DNA from: Puia sp.
Lineage (GTDB): Bacteria; Bacteroidota; Bacteroidia; Chitinophagales; Chitinophagaceae
NCBI GenBank assembly: GCA_031292515.1
Contig: JARLGZ010000034.1
Location: 1 to 64,000, forward strand
Length of the DNA stretch: 64,000 nt
Direction of reading: 5' to 3'
A program made the position numbers and the translations under genes. The notes beneath the pieces were generated by a model. The model was not told the origin of the DNA and searched no databases. It saw nothing but the letters and a program-made list of their open reading frames with translations. Of the stretch, positions 55,061 through 64,000 are shown piece after piece (the stretch's first letter is position 1; every line of letters starts with the position of its first letter).

Positions 55061-56887
55061 ATGTATAGGACACATACCTGCGGGGAACTAAGGAAGAGCC
55101 ATATCGGTCAGGAGATCAGGCTGGCCGGCTGGGTACAGACAATACGTAAATTCGGCAGTATCACATTCGTAGACCTGCGTGATCGCTACGGCATCACACA
55201 GCTGCTCTTTGGAGAAGAATTGAATAAAGAATTGACAGACAATCCATTAGGAAGAGAATTTGTGCTGCAGGTCAACGGCATCGTCGCCGAAAGAAGTAAT
55301 AAAAACGCCAACCTCCCCACCGGGGATATAGAGGTCAAAGTGATGAACTTCACCATCCTCAACAAATCGATTACGCCTCCGTTTACCATACAGGACGACA
55401 CCGACGGCGGAGACGACCTCCGCATGAAGTTCCGCTACCTCGACCTCAGGCGCCAGGCCGTCAAAAAAAATATGGAACTCCGTTACGCCGTCAACCGCGC
55501 CGCCAGGAACTATCTGCATGAACACGATTTCATGGACATTGAGACCCCGTTTTTGATCAAATCGACCCCCGAAGGGGCCAGGGATTTTGTCGTGCCCTCA
55601 AGGATGAACGCCGGCCAGTTCTATGCGCTGCCGCAGTCTCCGCAGACTTTCAAACAGCTGCTGATGGTGAGCGGGTATGATCGCTATTACCAGGTCGTAA
55701 AATGCTTCCGTGACGAAGACCTTCGCGCCGACAGACAGCCCGAATTCACACAGATCGACTGCGAGATGAGCTTCGTGGAACAGGAAGATATCCTGACCAT
55801 GTTCGAAGGCCTGATCCGCTATGTGTTCCGGGAAGTGAAAGGGATCGACTACTCCGACCAGATAGAACGCATGACCTGGGAAGACGCCATGTGGAACTAT
55901 GGAAACGACAAGCCCGATATTCGATTCGGCATGAAGCTCGCAAACCTGAAATCCGCCTTCCGCAAAGACGGAAAGATAAAGGCCACCGGAGATCTCATCA
56001 ACGAAGCCGGCTTCGGCGTATTCGACAAAGCCGAAACAGTCGTCGCCATCGCCGTGCCGGGCGCCGCCGAATACACCCGGAAGCAACTGGACGAGCTGAC
56101 CGACTGGGTGAAAAGACCGCAGATCGGCATGCAGGGGCTGGTCTCTATCAAATGCAACGCCGACGGAAGCTTTAAAAGCAGCGTCGACAAATTCTATACG
56201 GAAGAGCGTCTGAAAAAGATCGCCGAAGCGGTCGGAGCATCCGCCGGCGACCTCATCCTGATACTGGCCGGCGCCGAAGAAAGGACACGAAAGGGGATGA
56301 GCGAGTTGAGGCTCGAACTGGGCGAAAGACATGGCTTCCGGAAAAAAGATCAGTTTCGCCTGCTCTGGGTGCTGGACTTCCCGCTCTTCGAATACAGCGA
56401 AGAAGGCAATCGCTGGGTCGCCCGTCATCATCCCTTTACGGCGCCAAAACCCGATCATATCCGGATGATGATAGAAAACGACCCGGTCATAAAAAACCCC
56501 GCACAATACCTGCAACATCCCTATTCCGATATCAAGGCCAATGCCTATGACCTGGTGCTGAACGGCAATGAATTGGGAGGCGGCTCCATACGCATCTTCC
56601 AGCGCGACCTCCAAGAGAAGATGTTCACCGCCCTTGGTATGAGCCGGGAAGAAGCCATGCACAAATTCGGTTTCCTGCTGGGAGCCTTCGAATACGGCGC
56701 CCCGCCCCACGGAGGGCTCGCCTTTGGCATGGACCGCCTGTGCGCAATCCTGGGTGGCAGCGAAAGCATACGTGACTTTATCGCCTTCCCAAAAAACAAC
56801 AGCGGTCGCGACGTGATGCTCGATGCGCCTTCCACCATCGATGAACAGCAGTTAAAAGAACTCTCTATCAGGCTGGCCGGCGAATAA
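55061..56887 (+). CDS. aspS: Aspartate-tRNA ligase
   Basis: A 608-residue class II aminoacyl-tRNA synthetase. The OB-fold anticodon domain comes first ([20 protein letters not shown]), motif 2 region [18 protein letters not shown], the bacterial GAD insertion in the middle, and motif 3 [16 protein letters not shown] start at the ATG at 55061, after AAAGGA; the longer frame begins at a TTG. The small membrane protein gene starts 10 bp later. Confidence 0.97.
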   Translation: MYRTHTCGELRKSHIGQEIRLAGWVQTIRKFGSITFVDLRDRYGITQLLFGEELNKELTDNPLGREFVLQVNGIVAERSNKNANLPTGDIEVKVMNFTILNKSITPPFTIQDDTDGGDDLRMKFRYLDLRRQAVKKNMELRYAVNRAARNYLHEHDFMDIETPFLIKSTPEGARDFVVPSRMNAGQFYALPQSPQTFKQLLMVSGYDRYYQVVKCFRDEDLRADRQPEFTQIDCEMSFVEQEDILTMFEGLIRYVFREVKGIDYSDQIERMTWEDAMWNYGNDKPDIRFGMKLANLKSAFRKDGKIKATGDLINEAGFGVFDKAETVVAIAVPGAAEYTRKQLDELTDWVKRPQIGMQGLVSIKCNADGSFKSSVDKFYTEERLKKIAEAVGASAGDLILILAGAEERTRKGMSELRLELGERHGFRKKDQFRLLWVLDFPLFEYSEEGNRWVARHHPFTAPKPDHIRMMIENDPVIKNPAQYLQHPYSDIKANAYDLVLNGNELGGGSIRIFQRDLQEKMFTALGMSREEAMHKFGFLLGAFEYGAPPHGGLAFGMDRLCAILGGSESIRDFIAFPKNNSGRDVMLDAPSTIDEQQLKELSIRLAGE

Positions 56888-56897
56888 ATTTAAATGA

Positions 56898-57440
56898 ATG
56901 AAAAAACTATTGATAATTTCGGGTGTCCTTTCCTGGTTCAATCTCATCGTATGGGGTTTCATAATCCTCGTCGGCGCGATGCTGGCGCTGGCATCTTCCA
57001 GCATACAATTGTTTATTATCGTCTTCCTGATGAGCGGCATCCTGCTGCAAGGCTACGCCGCTTTAAAACTACGGAAAAGCATCAAAAATCCGGGAATTCC
57101 CCTGGGAACCCAGACCCCGATCGGCATTCGCCTCATGGGCTCTCTGGCCTTATTTATCGGCATTATGCTGATCAGTCAGGGGATCGCCGTCCTGCAAAAT
57201 ATACAGGAGTTCATAAAAGGCCTGCGGGATATGTCGGAAACCCTCTACCAGGGAAACACAAAAAACATGAATCTCACGAGAGCAGCTTGGGAGACCGGTA
57301 TCTTCTCCATAATAGTGGGGCTCTGCTGCGCCGCCAACGCGGTCATAAACTTCCGCCTGCTCCGTTGGCATCTGTTTGCGAAGAGCAATGAGCAGGATCC
57401 GACAAAACAGGATTCGTCAAAACAAGACCCGGCAGCATAG
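56898..57440 (+). CDS. Hypothetical four-helix membrane protein
   Basis: A 180-residue protein with about four membrane segments (LLIISGVLSWFNLIVWGFII, IQLFIIVFLMSGILL, MGSLALFIGIMLISQGIAVL, FSIIVGLCCAANAVINF). No family is recognised. It ends in a hydrophilic tail made of three 15-bp repeats (57393-57437) coding Q-D-P-T-K, Q-D-S-S-K and Q-D-P-A-A. It follows aspS by 10 bp and is probably co-transcribed. Confidence 0.72.
   Translation: MKKLLIISGVLSWFNLIVWGFIILVGAMLALASSSIQLFIIVFLMSGILLQGYAALKLRKSIKNPGIPLGTQTPIGIRLMGSLALFIGIMLISQGIAVLQNIQEFIKGLRDMSETLYQGNTKNMNLTRAAWETGIFSIIVGLCCAANAVINFRLLRWHLFAKSNEQDPTKQDSSKQDPAA
57393..57437 (+). repeat. Three 15-bp in-frame repeats at a gene end
   Basis: CAGGATCCGACAAAA, CAGGATTCGTCAAAA and CAAGACCCGGCAGCA are consecutive, ending at the TAG stop. 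They extend the tail of the membrane protein. Confidence 0.8.
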
Positions 57441-57466
57441 GTCGCAGCCAAACGGTGATCGGCTCT

Positions 57467-58852
57467 CTATCCCCGCCTTCTGTCTGTTCCCGGCTTTCTG
57501 AAGAGGAACCATCTGACCAACAGGATGCCGGCTGCCGCCATACAAAGCAGCAAAAAAACGAAAAGCAGTCGTTCCACCGGCCCGGTCCCCCTGTTATGAC
57601 CGGTGCCGATCAGGGACTTAGTCTCATGAACATAGCTGTCCAGGCTGGGATACGCGGCGTCCAGCCCTTGCACTTCCTCGAACTTCCTCAGGGCGCTCCG
57701 GTAATGTTCGTTCCGGAAATACAGCAACCCCTCCATAAATAACTTCGAAGCGGTGCTCATCGCGGGGGTAATGCCTGCCGTGTCGAGATATTCGTACAGG
57801 ATCGTCACCGGTATCGCAAAATTCAAACCGGCGGCAAGGCCGCCCGTATTCTCGATACTTCCAAAAGTCGTCAGGCCGACGACCTCCCCCCGCTCATTAC
57901 AGACAGGCCCTCCGCTGCTGCCGTGATTGATATTGGCATCCATCTGGATGACCGGCCAGCCACCGACGGAATTCTTGATCGCACTCACGATACCCGTGGT
58001 CAGCGTGGGTTCCAGGGCCGACTCTGCCGAGACAAAATCGTTATTGGTGACAGGACCGGGATATCCATAGACATACAATTGCTCTCCGACCCTCGGCAAT
58101 ACGCCGGAAGCGATCCTAAGGGTGGGCCGGTTGGTATCTCCGTCTATCTTGAGAATGGCGATATCTTTCCCGGGCATGGGCTGTCCTGTGATGACGATAC
58201 TGGCAAGCTTCTTCTCGCTGACAGCCCCCCTTCCGTCCCGGTCTGAACGAAAGACGATATATATGTTTTTCTTGAGATCATATAACTCCATGGAGAACAG
58301 CCGCGAATAGACGGAAGCATAGGTATTGTAGAGCAGGTTCCGCTGCTGCTCATTAAAACTGGTGGCCCAGGCGCCTTCCAAAGCCAGGATATTCGCCTCC
58401 GTGATCTGTCTGAAAGCCGAGAGAATAAACTGCCTCCGTATAAAGGCATTTTCCCGCTCTATCAGGTGACAGTTAGTGGCTACATACCCGTCCCCGGTAA
58501 TAAAAAAGCCCGTCCCCGTGGAAGTGATCTCTTCTTCCTGCTTGATATAATCAAAAGTACTCTTAAAGTAACGGGCCGGATTGCCGTTCATTTCCTTTAG
58601 GACGATATCCAGCTTCTGTTCGGAGGCGATCGCACCACTGGTGTCCAGCCTTTGTATCGAATCGAGCAAAGAATTGAAAGCCCTGTTGTCCATCTTCATC
58701 CGGTTCACATACACGTTCGCTGTAAACTCCGTCCGGACCATCACGACGCCCGGTCTGTTTGCCGAATAGTTCTCCACACCGCTGAGTTTCTGGCCCATCA
58801 CCGGCCCGGCCGCCAAAACGACCATCATCCCCAATACGACCCACCGATCCAT
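57467..58852 (-). CDS. Trypsin-like serine protease with C-terminal membrane anchor
   Basis: A 461-residue S1-type protease. The signal peptide is VVLGMMVVLAAGPVMG. The catalytic triad is visible as His129 (VATNCHLIE), Asp230 (GKDIAILKIDGD) and Ser313 (NHGSSGGPV). There is no PDZ domain; instead a helical region is followed by one membrane helix (LLFVFLLLCMAAAGILLVRW) and a basic tail, which would hold the protease domain on the periplasmic side of the inner membrane. It is convergent with the aspS pair and divergent from rarA. Substrates unknown; stress quality control is plausible. Confidence 0.9.
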   Translation of the reverse strand: MDRWVVLGMMVVLAAGPVMGQKLSGVENYSANRPGVVMVRTEFTANVYVNRMKMDNRAFNSLLDSIQRLDTSGAIASEQKLDIVLKEMNGNPARYFKSTFDYIKQEEEITSTGTGFFITGDGYVATNCHLIERENAFIRRQFILSAFRQITEANILALEGAWATSFNEQQRNLLYNTYASVYSRLFSMELYDLKKNIYIVFRSDRDGRGAVSEKKLASIVITGQPMPGKDIAILKIDGDTNRPTLRIASGVLPRVGEQLYVYGYPGPVTNNDFVSAESALEPTLTTGIVSAIKNSVGGWPVIQMDANINHGSSGGPVCNERGEVVGLTTFGSIENTGGLAAGLNFAIPVTILYEYLDTAGITPAMSTASKLFMEGLLYFRNEHYRSALRKFEEVQGLDAAYPSLDSYVHETKSLIGTGHNRGTGPVERLLFVFLLLCMAAAGILLVRWFLFRKPGTDRRRG

Positions 58853-58920
58853 GCGAGCTTGTTTTGAATTAAAACAGGAAAAGAGCTAACTTGTTGTACT
58901 ATTGCCGTTTAAATTTTTTT

Positions 58921-60186
58921 ATGACTTCCTCCCAGATACCGCTGGCAGAGCGGCTGCGTCCACAAACACTCGATCAGCTAGTCGGGCAGCAACACCTAAC
59001 CGGTAAAGGCAGCATGTTGAGGACCGCCATCAGCCAGGGGACACTCCCCTCCATGATCCTGTGGGGACCACCCGGAACAGGGAAGACGACGATCGCAAAT
59101 ATCATTGCCCATACCCTCCAATCACCCTTTTATACCCTCAGCGCTATTTCGTCCGGCGTAAAAGAAGTCCGGGAAGTCATCGCCGAAGCCAGGGAACGCG
59201 AAAAAGCCATCCTCTTTATAGACGAAATCCACCGGTTCAACAAAGGGCAACAGGATGCCCTGCTGGGTGCGGTAGAAAAAGGCATTGTCACCCTCATCGG
59301 CGCGACAACGGAAAACCCCTCCTTCGAGGTGAACAGCGCCTTGTTGAGCCGCTGCCAGGTCTACGTATTAAAGCCCCTCGATGAGGAAGACCTCGTGACC
59401 CTCCTCCATCATGCCATAGAAACAGACGAGATCCTCTCAAAGAATCAGCCGGTGCTGAAAGAGACGGCCGCGCTTATCCGTATTTCAGGGGGAGATGCCC
59501 GTAAACTGCTAAACCTGCTTGAGATCGTCTGTAATGTCTCCGGTAAGGGCGCCGTTATCACGGACAAAATGGTAATGGAGATAGCCCAGCAAAGGATCGC
59601 CTTGTATGACAAGAGCGGTGAACAACATTACGATATCATCTCGGCCTTTATAAAATCCATGCGCGGAAGCGACCCCAATGCAGCCGTCTACTGGCTCGCA
59701 CGTATGATAGAAGGCGGAGAGGATGTGAAGTTCATCGCGAGAAGGATGGTCATACTCGCCAGCGAAGACATCGGCAATGCGAACCCCAATGCCCTGCTGC
59801 TCGCCAACGCCTGCTTCGAGGCAGTCAATAAGATCGGCTATCCCGAAGCACGCATCATCCTCTCTCAATGCGCGACCTACCTGGCATCCTCTCCCAAAAG
59901 CAACGCCTCCTATAAAGCGATCGGTGAGGCCCTCGCCGCCGTAAAGCAACACGGCGACCTGCCCGTCCCCCTGGCAATCCGGAACGCGCCGACCACACTG
60001 ATGAAAAATATGGACTACGGCAAAGGCTATCAGTACAGCCACGATTACGACAATAATTTCTCAAAGCAGGAATACCTGCCCGCCGAACTCTCCGGCAGGA
60101 AATTCTACGATCCCGGTAAAAACGCACGCGAAGAAGAACTCCGGAAATTCCTGCGTGCCCGCTGGGAAGAGAAGTATGGGTACTGA
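58921..60186 (+). CDS. rarA: Replication-associated recombination protein A (RarA/MgsA)
   Basis: A 421-residue clamp-loader-like AAA+ ATPase that acts at stalled forks. Walker A is [15 protein letters not shown], Walker [19 protein letters not shown], sensor 1 [14 protein letters not shown]; the C-terminal tetramerisation part has [21 protein letters not shown] use the ATG at 58921 because the longer frame starts in the upstream region at a non-ATG codon. An acetyltransferase gene follows after 59 bp. Confidence 0.95.
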   Translation: MTSSQIPLAERLRPQTLDQLVGQQHLTGKGSMLRTAISQGTLPSMILWGPPGTGKTTIANIIAHTLQSPFYTLSAISSGVKEVREVIAEAREREKAILFIDEIHRFNKGQQDALLGAVEKGIVTLIGATTENPSFEVNSALLSRCQVYVLKPLDEEDLVTLLHHAIETDEILSKNQPVLKETAALIRISGGDARKLLNLLEIVCNVSGKGAVITDKMVMEIAQQRIALYDKSGEQHYDIISAFIKSMRGSDPNAAVYWLARMIEGGEDVKFIARRMVILASEDIGNANPNALLLANACFEAVNKIGYPEARIILSQCATYLASSPKSNASYKAIGEALAAVKQHGDLPVPLAIRNAPTTLMKNMDYGKGYQYSHDYDNNFSKQEYLPAELSGRKFYDPGKNAREEELRKFLRARWEEKYGY

Positions 60187-60245
60187 TACGTCAAGACAAA
60201 AACACCTCAGGACAGAAACACAGTAATACATATTAACACCAGCGC

Positions 60246-60698
60246 ATGAACCTCACCTGGACCTCCGCCCCCTTCGATCAACTGACGCCCGCGGAACTCT
60301 ACCGCATCCTTACACTTCGCAGCGAAGTATTTGTCGTCGAACAGAACTGCCTATTCCTCGACATGGATAATAAAGATCAGCGAGCGGTTCATCTCATGGG
60401 TAGACGACAGGATGAACTCCTGGCCTATGCGCGGATCCTCCCGCCGGGAATATCCTATGCGGAATCTTCTATCGGCCGGATCGTAGTTTCCCCAATATCA
60501 AGGGGCATGGGTCTCGGCCGGCCCCTTCTCACAAAGGCTATCAATACCCTCTATCAGCTCTATGGACAGGTCGATATAAAAATCGGCGCCCAACTTTATT
60601 TAAAAAACTTTTATGAGTCTTTCGGTTTTGTCCAATCCGGGGAAATGTACCTGGAAGATGGCATTCAACACATTGAAATGATAATGCCCGCCAAATAG
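60246..60698 (+). CDS. ElaA-like GNAT acetyltransferase
   Basis: A 150-residue N-acetyltransferase. It opens with WTSAPFDQLTPAELYRILTL and RSEVFVVEQNC, the ElaA pattern, and has the acetyl-CoA loop IGRIVVSPISRGMGLGRPL. The substrate is unknown. It sits 59 bp after rarA in the same direction and may share its transcript. Confidence 0.88.
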   Translation: MNLTWTSAPFDQLTPAELYRILTLRSEVFVVEQNCLFLDMDNKDQRAVHLMGRRQDELLAYARILPPGISYAESSIGRIVVSPISRGMGLGRPLLTKAINTLYQLYGQVDIKIGAQLYLKNFYESFGFVQSGEMYLEDGIQHIEMIMPAK

Positions 60699-60847
60699 TC
60701 TCCTTTTCCTCAAATGGGAATTTTTCCCGCCAAAAATCTTGATTTATAACACACAATTAAAGAAAGATTCTTCGTTTCTTGTTGGTAACCCAGTATTTTC
60801 TTTTTGAGGACTGGAATCCAAACCATCGGAAAACTAAATCTATATTC

Positions 60848-61831
60848 ATGAAACAGAGTTTACACTCCTTGTGGCGGAAGTGTTTCTATTTGAGTGTCGT
60901 AGCCCTATCATCACATCTCACTTCCTTCTGTCAATCAGACGAAACAAGCAATTTCGAGGGAGGCTTCACGGCAGGCCCGATGGCCTTCATGGGCGATCTC
61001 GGAGGCCATTCAGGCAAAGGGACCACATTCCTGAAAGACTATAATATGAATGAAACGAAGATGTCTTTCGGCGCTTTTGTAGCTACCTATCCGCAACCCT
61101 GGCTCGGCTTTCGCCTCGCTCTCAATTTCGGCGCGCTGTCCGGAGACGACGCAGACATCCATTACAAGGCCGAAAGCGCCAGCCTTGAACAGGCCCGCCT
61201 GGCTCGTAACCTGGACTTCCGCACCAATATCGTCGAAGGTTTCGTGGCAGCCGAAATCTATCCCACCGTATTTCTCGAAGATGAGCCCGACGATGTCGTC
61301 GGAAGGCTCAGACCCTATGGTCTCATCGGCCTGGGCGTCTTCCATTTCAATCCCCAGGGCCTTTACCATGATGCCACCAACAACACGAGCTATTGGGTAG
61401 ACCTGAAACCCCTCCATACGGAAGGAGAAGGATTTGCCGAGTATCCTAACAGGAAAAACTACTCGCTTACGCAGCTCAACATCCCAATGGGAGTAGGCCT
61501 GAAATACTATATCAGCGAAAATGTGAACGTCTCTTTCGAGATCGTATACCGTAAAACATTTACCGACTATATCGACGACGTCAGCACAACATTTATCGAC
61601 CCCAATCTCTTCTATAAATATCTTTCTCCCGCACAGGCGAAGATAGCCGACTATATGTCGAACAAGAGCCCATACAGGACTTCGACGCCTGGCCCTTACG
61701 GACCCGGCGGGATAAGAGGAGACGCCAGCCAGAAAGACGCCTATTTCACGACAGGCATTAAGATGGCCTTCAAGATCGGCAATCACGACCGCTGGAGGAA
61801 TTCAACACACTGTCCGCTGCTGAGGTTTTAG
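60848..61831 (+). CDS. Outer-membrane beta-barrel protein (DUF6089-like)
   Basis: A 327-residue exported protein. The ATG at 60848 gives a signal (CFYLSVVALSSHLTSFCQ); the longer frame begins at a TTG. Alternating strands follow, with GGFTAGPMAFMGDLGGHSGK, RPYGLIGLGVFHFNP, NIPMGVGLKYYISENVNVSF and FTDYIDDVSTTFID, a set typical of DUF6089 proteins of this phylum. The protein should lie in the outer membrane. Function is unknown. Confidence 0.83.
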   Translation: MKQSLHSLWRKCFYLSVVALSSHLTSFCQSDETSNFEGGFTAGPMAFMGDLGGHSGKGTTFLKDYNMNETKMSFGAFVATYPQPWLGFRLALNFGALSGDDADIHYKAESASLEQARLARNLDFRTNIVEGFVAAEIYPTVFLEDEPDDVVGRLRPYGLIGLGVFHFNPQGLYHDATNNTSYWVDLKPLHTEGEGFAEYPNRKNYSLTQLNIPMGVGLKYYISENVNVSFEIVYRKTFTDYIDDVSTTFIDPNLFYKYLSPAQAKIADYMSNKSPYRTSTPGPYGPGGIRGDASQKDAYFTTGIKMAFKIGNHDRWRNSTHCPLLRF

Positions 61832-61868
61832 TAGCAGCTAAGATATTTGTAATCCGTACCCTATTTTA

Positions 61869-61889
61869 TATTGATTGATTAAATCAATA
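61869..61889. promoter_or_regulatory. Inverted repeat before the small secreted protein gene
   Basis: TATTGATT-GATTA-AATCAATA is an 8-bp perfect stem, ending next to the AGGA ribosome site and 7 bp before the ATG at 61897. It could be an operator or an RNA hairpin that controls access of the ribosome. Confidence 0.45.
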
Positions 61890-61896
61890 GGACCTT

Positions 61897-62328
61897 ATGA
61901 ACAAAACTGTACCCCGAACAAAAAAATCCCTGACCAGGTTAAAAAGACTGGCGGCGCTGGGCCTGCTGCTGATGACGATGACGGCTGGCGCATCCTACGC
62001 ATCGGAAAACACACCGGAATCCCGCAAGGAGGCATCCCGCAAGGATACCATCCTCTCAATCCGGATGAACCGGACCTCGGGCAACAAAAAATATAAGATC
62101 CGGTTGTATCCTGACGCAAAAAAACAGGTACTCTTCTTTTCCGCAAACGGCGGCACTCAAAATATCTACCAGCTGTACATGTTTGATATGGATGGAAAAC
62201 TGGTCAACCAGACCAGTATCCGTAACCACGAGACCACCGTGCTGACCAACCTGTCGGAAGGCAACTATTTAATCGAAGTTTTCAGTAATGACCAGCGTAT
62301 AGTAAACGGCCAGATGACCGTGAACTAA
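61897..62328 (+). CDS. Small secreted protein with sorting-domain-like C-terminus
   Basis: A 143-residue protein with a signal peptide (LAALGLLLMTMTAGASYAS). The last 80 residues resemble the type IX secretion C-terminal (Por tail) fold: IYQLYMFDMDGKLVNQ, TVLTNLSEGNYLIEVFSN and a final QMTVN. The protein is almost nothing but this domain, so it may be a stand-alone version and not cargo. A 5' inverted repeat lies before the start. Confidence 0.72.
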   Translation: MNKTVPRTKKSLTRLKRLAALGLLLMTMTAGASYASENTPESRKEASRKDTILSIRMNRTSGNKKYKIRLYPDAKKQVLFFSANGGTQNIYQLYMFDMDGKLVNQTSIRNHETTVLTNLSEGNYLIEVFSNDQRIVNGQMTVN

Positions 62329-62643
62329 TGCCGCAAATCGACACCATTAATCGACACCATACCATTAATCGACACGACAACACCGGGAAACGACACGCTG
62401 AACAACACTGTAAACAAAACCGTGAATATAGTAAAACCGTGAATATAGACCGCCCATGAAGCGTTAGCTCTTATACCTTATAGCCAATAAGCAAGCATTG
62501 ATATCAATAAAATCCGAATATCCGAGGTTTGAATAAAGCCTGATCCGTTCCCTATTGTTTAGTACCCTACAAAGATTTTATTGATCCCTCTGTGCACCTG
62601 CTTATTGGTTTTTTTATTTCCTCTGCACCCCCCGGTCTGCGGA
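62329..62643. other. Repeat-rich non-coding region
   Basis: This 315-bp gap lies between convergent genes. It opens with AATCGACACCATT-type units (62336-62375) and has AAAACCGTGAATATAG twice (62416-62431 and 62433-62448). The rest is AT-rich, including TTGATATCAA near 62500. I see no gene or clear terminator. Confidence 0.6.
62336..62448. repeat. Cluster of short tandem repeats
   Basis: Units AATCGACACCATT (62336-62348), AATCGACACCATACCATT (62349-62366) and a partial AATCGACAC (62367-62375) are followed by two copies of AAAACCGTGAATATAG separated by one base. The periods are 13, 18 and 17, as expected where frame does not matter. Confidence 0.8.
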
Positions 62644-63171
62644 TCATCCCAGAAAAATCTCCCCGGCCTCTTTCCAGTTGTTGATCCGGTCATACCCCCT
62701 CACACTGAGATTGTGAGCGGTCGTATACAGGTACTTCTTCCCGTTGAAACCCTCGAGGTTCCAGATATGGTCATCGATCATATAATCGCCGTAGACATGA
62801 CTCTTATCCCCGCAGAGCGTCAGTTGTTTCCAGGTGAAGAACGGAAAGTGCTCAAGCAGCCATTCCAGCTTATCTTTCAGCGAATTGGGGAATTCCATCG
62901 CAGCCGACACGATAAAGATCTTATAGCGTTTGTTCATCTCCCGCAACACCTCTGCACTGTCTTCCATGACAGGCAGGTTCCTGAAAAAACCGGGCGACAG
63001 TAAACGCTCCCTCACGAGCGGCTGGTGCTCTTCCGGGAATCCCTTGGTCCATGAACCCACCAGCATCTTCTCATAGTTGATATCCCCTTCATAGTTCTTT
63101 TTATACCACGCTATCATATCCCCCATAGGGTCCGCAATCACTTCGTCCATGTCAATAATTACTCTTTCCAT
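62644..63171 (-). CDS. 5'(3')-deoxyribonucleotidase
   Basis: A 175-residue HAD-fold phosphatase of the NT5C type. The nucleophile motif is VIIDMDEVIADP (Asp7, Asp9), motif II IFIVSAAMEFP, and motif IV GDYMIDDHIWNLEGF. It would remove phosphate from deoxynucleoside monophosphates in the cytosol and help balance dNTP pools. No neighbours share its pathway. Confidence 0.88.
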   Translation of the reverse strand: MERVIIDMDEVIADPMGDMIAWYKKNYEGDINYEKMLVGSWTKGFPEEHQPLVRERLLSPGFFRNLPVMEDSAEVLREMNKRYKIFIVSAAMEFPNSLKDKLEWLLEHFPFFTWKQLTLCGDKSHVYGDYMIDDHIWNLEGFNGKKYLYTTAHNLSVRGYDRINNWKEAGEIFLG

Positions 63172-63260
63172 ATTCTTATTTGCATCTTATTTAATCCGCA
63201 TTGATTTTTGTCCCCCGCTTCGCGCCCATGCATGCTCCCGCGTTCCTCATTTCGCCTTCC

Positions 63261-64000
63261 TCATTTCACCTTCCTTCGCGTCCCCAACTCCTCCTTCAAA
63301 AACCTGGCCGTAAAACTCTCCTTATTCCCCACCATCTCTTCGGGGCTGCCTTCGAAAAGGATCCTGCCCCCGCCGTCGCCACCCTCCGGGCCCAGATCGA
63401 TGATATGATCCGCCACTTTTATCACGTCCAGGTTATGCTCGATGACCAGCACGGTATTGCCACGGTCCACCAGTTTATTGAGAACATCCAGCAGATGCCG
63501 GATATCTTCAAAATGAAGACCTGTAGTAGGCTCATCCAATATATAAAAAGTCTTACCCGTGTCCTTCTTGGAAAGCTCCGTTCCGAGTTTTACACGTTGC
63601 GCCTCCCCGCCGCTAAGCGTCACGGCGGATTGTCCGAGGGTGATATAGCCCAGTCCCACCTCCTGCAAAACCTTTATCTTCCGGTAAAGCCAGGGGATAT
63701 TCTGGAAGAACTCCACCGCCTCGTCGACCGTCATATCCAGCACATCACTGATCGACTTGCCCTTGTACCGGATCTCGAGGGTCTCGCGGTTATACCTTTT
63801 GCCATTGCATTTCTCGCAGTGCACATAGACATCCGGCAGGAAATTCATTTCAATAACGCGCATGCCGCCGCCTTCACAGACATCACAGCGACCGCTTTTG
63901 ACATTGAAAGAGAACCGGCCCGCATTATACCCCCGGATCTTCGCCTCGGGTATCGAAGCAAACAACGTCCGGATATCGGTGAAAAAACCGCAATAGGTAG
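63261..64000 (-). CDS. uvrA: Excinuclease ABC subunit A, C-terminal part (cut by window end)
   Basis: The frame runs off the right edge; codons up to 64000 continue the gene ([20 protein letters not shown]). UvrA finds damaged DNA in nucleotide excision repair. Visible are the zinc module CDVCEGGG...CEKCNGKRY, the ABC signature [17 protein letters not shown], Walker [17 protein letters not shown], and the switch histidine in [11 protein letters not shown]. The start lies outside the window. Confidence 0.95.
   Translation of the reverse strand, partial: TYCGFFTDIRTLFASIPEAKIRGYNAGRFSFNVKSGRCDVCEGGGMRVIEMNFLPDVYVHCEKCNGKRYNRETLEIRYKGKSISDVLDMTVDEAVEFFQNIPWLYRKIKVLQEVGLGYITLGQSAVTLSGGEAQRVKLGTELSKKDTGKTFYILDEPTTGLHFEDIRHLLDVLNKLVDRGNTVLVIEHNLDVIKVADHIIDLGPEGGDGGGRILFEGSPEEMVGNKESFTARFLKEELGTRRKVK

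Noticed and set aside
55598-56710. Open frame of 370 codons antisense to aspS
   Set aside because: A shadow of a conserved gene; no motifs and no ribosome site.

Overview
The window is chromosomal DNA from a member of the Bacteroidota, most likely the Chitinophagaceae. The reasons are its gene content: a head-GIN-domain lipoprotein, a SPOR protein, a DUF6089-like barrel, a SusC-type plug motif, a long SecA with a C-terminal SEC-C zinc motif, a ligase-associated helicase/PdeM pair, and a Y_Y_Y/LuxR sensor. TAnnTTTG promoter elements, typical of Bacteroidota sigma factors, lie a short way upstream of several starts. I saw no rRNA, tRNA, complete insertion sequence or CRISPR array. About 42 protein genes are supported. 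For many of them the longest frame begins at a TTG or GTG, and I moved the start to the first ATG that gives a sensible signal peptide or family N-terminus.

Layout. 0.3-8.5 kb: a YfhM-type alpha-2-macroglobulin lipoprotein gene diverges from its usual partner pbpC (PBP1C). 8.7-17.4 kb: a secreted alkaline-phosphatase-superfamily enzyme, then three secreted ThuA-domain proteins in one leftward operon (the first fused to a GH9 cellulase-like domain), diverging from a membrane Reg_prop/Y_Y_Y/LuxR regulator. 17.4-19.7 kb: a small secreted protein, a MarR regulator and a head-GIN lipoprotein. 19.8-31 kb: guaA, a periplasmic-binding-like protein, a di-haem cytochrome, a GH31 hydrolase, the ligase-associated helicase and PdeM, and an HDAC-like hydrolase. 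30.9-32 kb: an ORF6N gene remnant beside a CI/LexA-like repressor. 32.3-44.2 kb: mostly housekeeping genes (SnoaL-like lipoprotein, secA, deoC, SPOR protein, M20 amidohydrolase, maeB, mlaE-mlaF, sucD). 44.4-51.8 kb: a tiny His/Asp/Arg-repeat secreted protein divergent from a 2284-residue alpha-2-macroglobulin that carries a TonB plug-like segment. 51.9-64 kb: an FAD oxidoreductase, two MtfA-like peptidases, aspS, a membrane protein, a trypsin-like protease, rarA, an ElaA-type acetyltransferase, a barrel protein, a small secreted protein, a 5'-deoxynucleotidase and the 3' end of uvrA.

Two signals stand out. First, the second macroglobulin has a SusC-like plug motif just before its A2M (MG7) domain, which is where classical macroglobulins keep the protease bait region. 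Second, short tandem duplications recur across the window. Inside genes the periods are 9, 15, 18, 24 and 30 bp, all multiples of three, and they add Pro/Thr/Gly/Ser/Asp-rich inserts to otherwise conserved enzymes. Between genes the periods include 13, 16, 17, 22 and 23 bp. This looks like ongoing slippage or micro-duplication filtered for reading frame.
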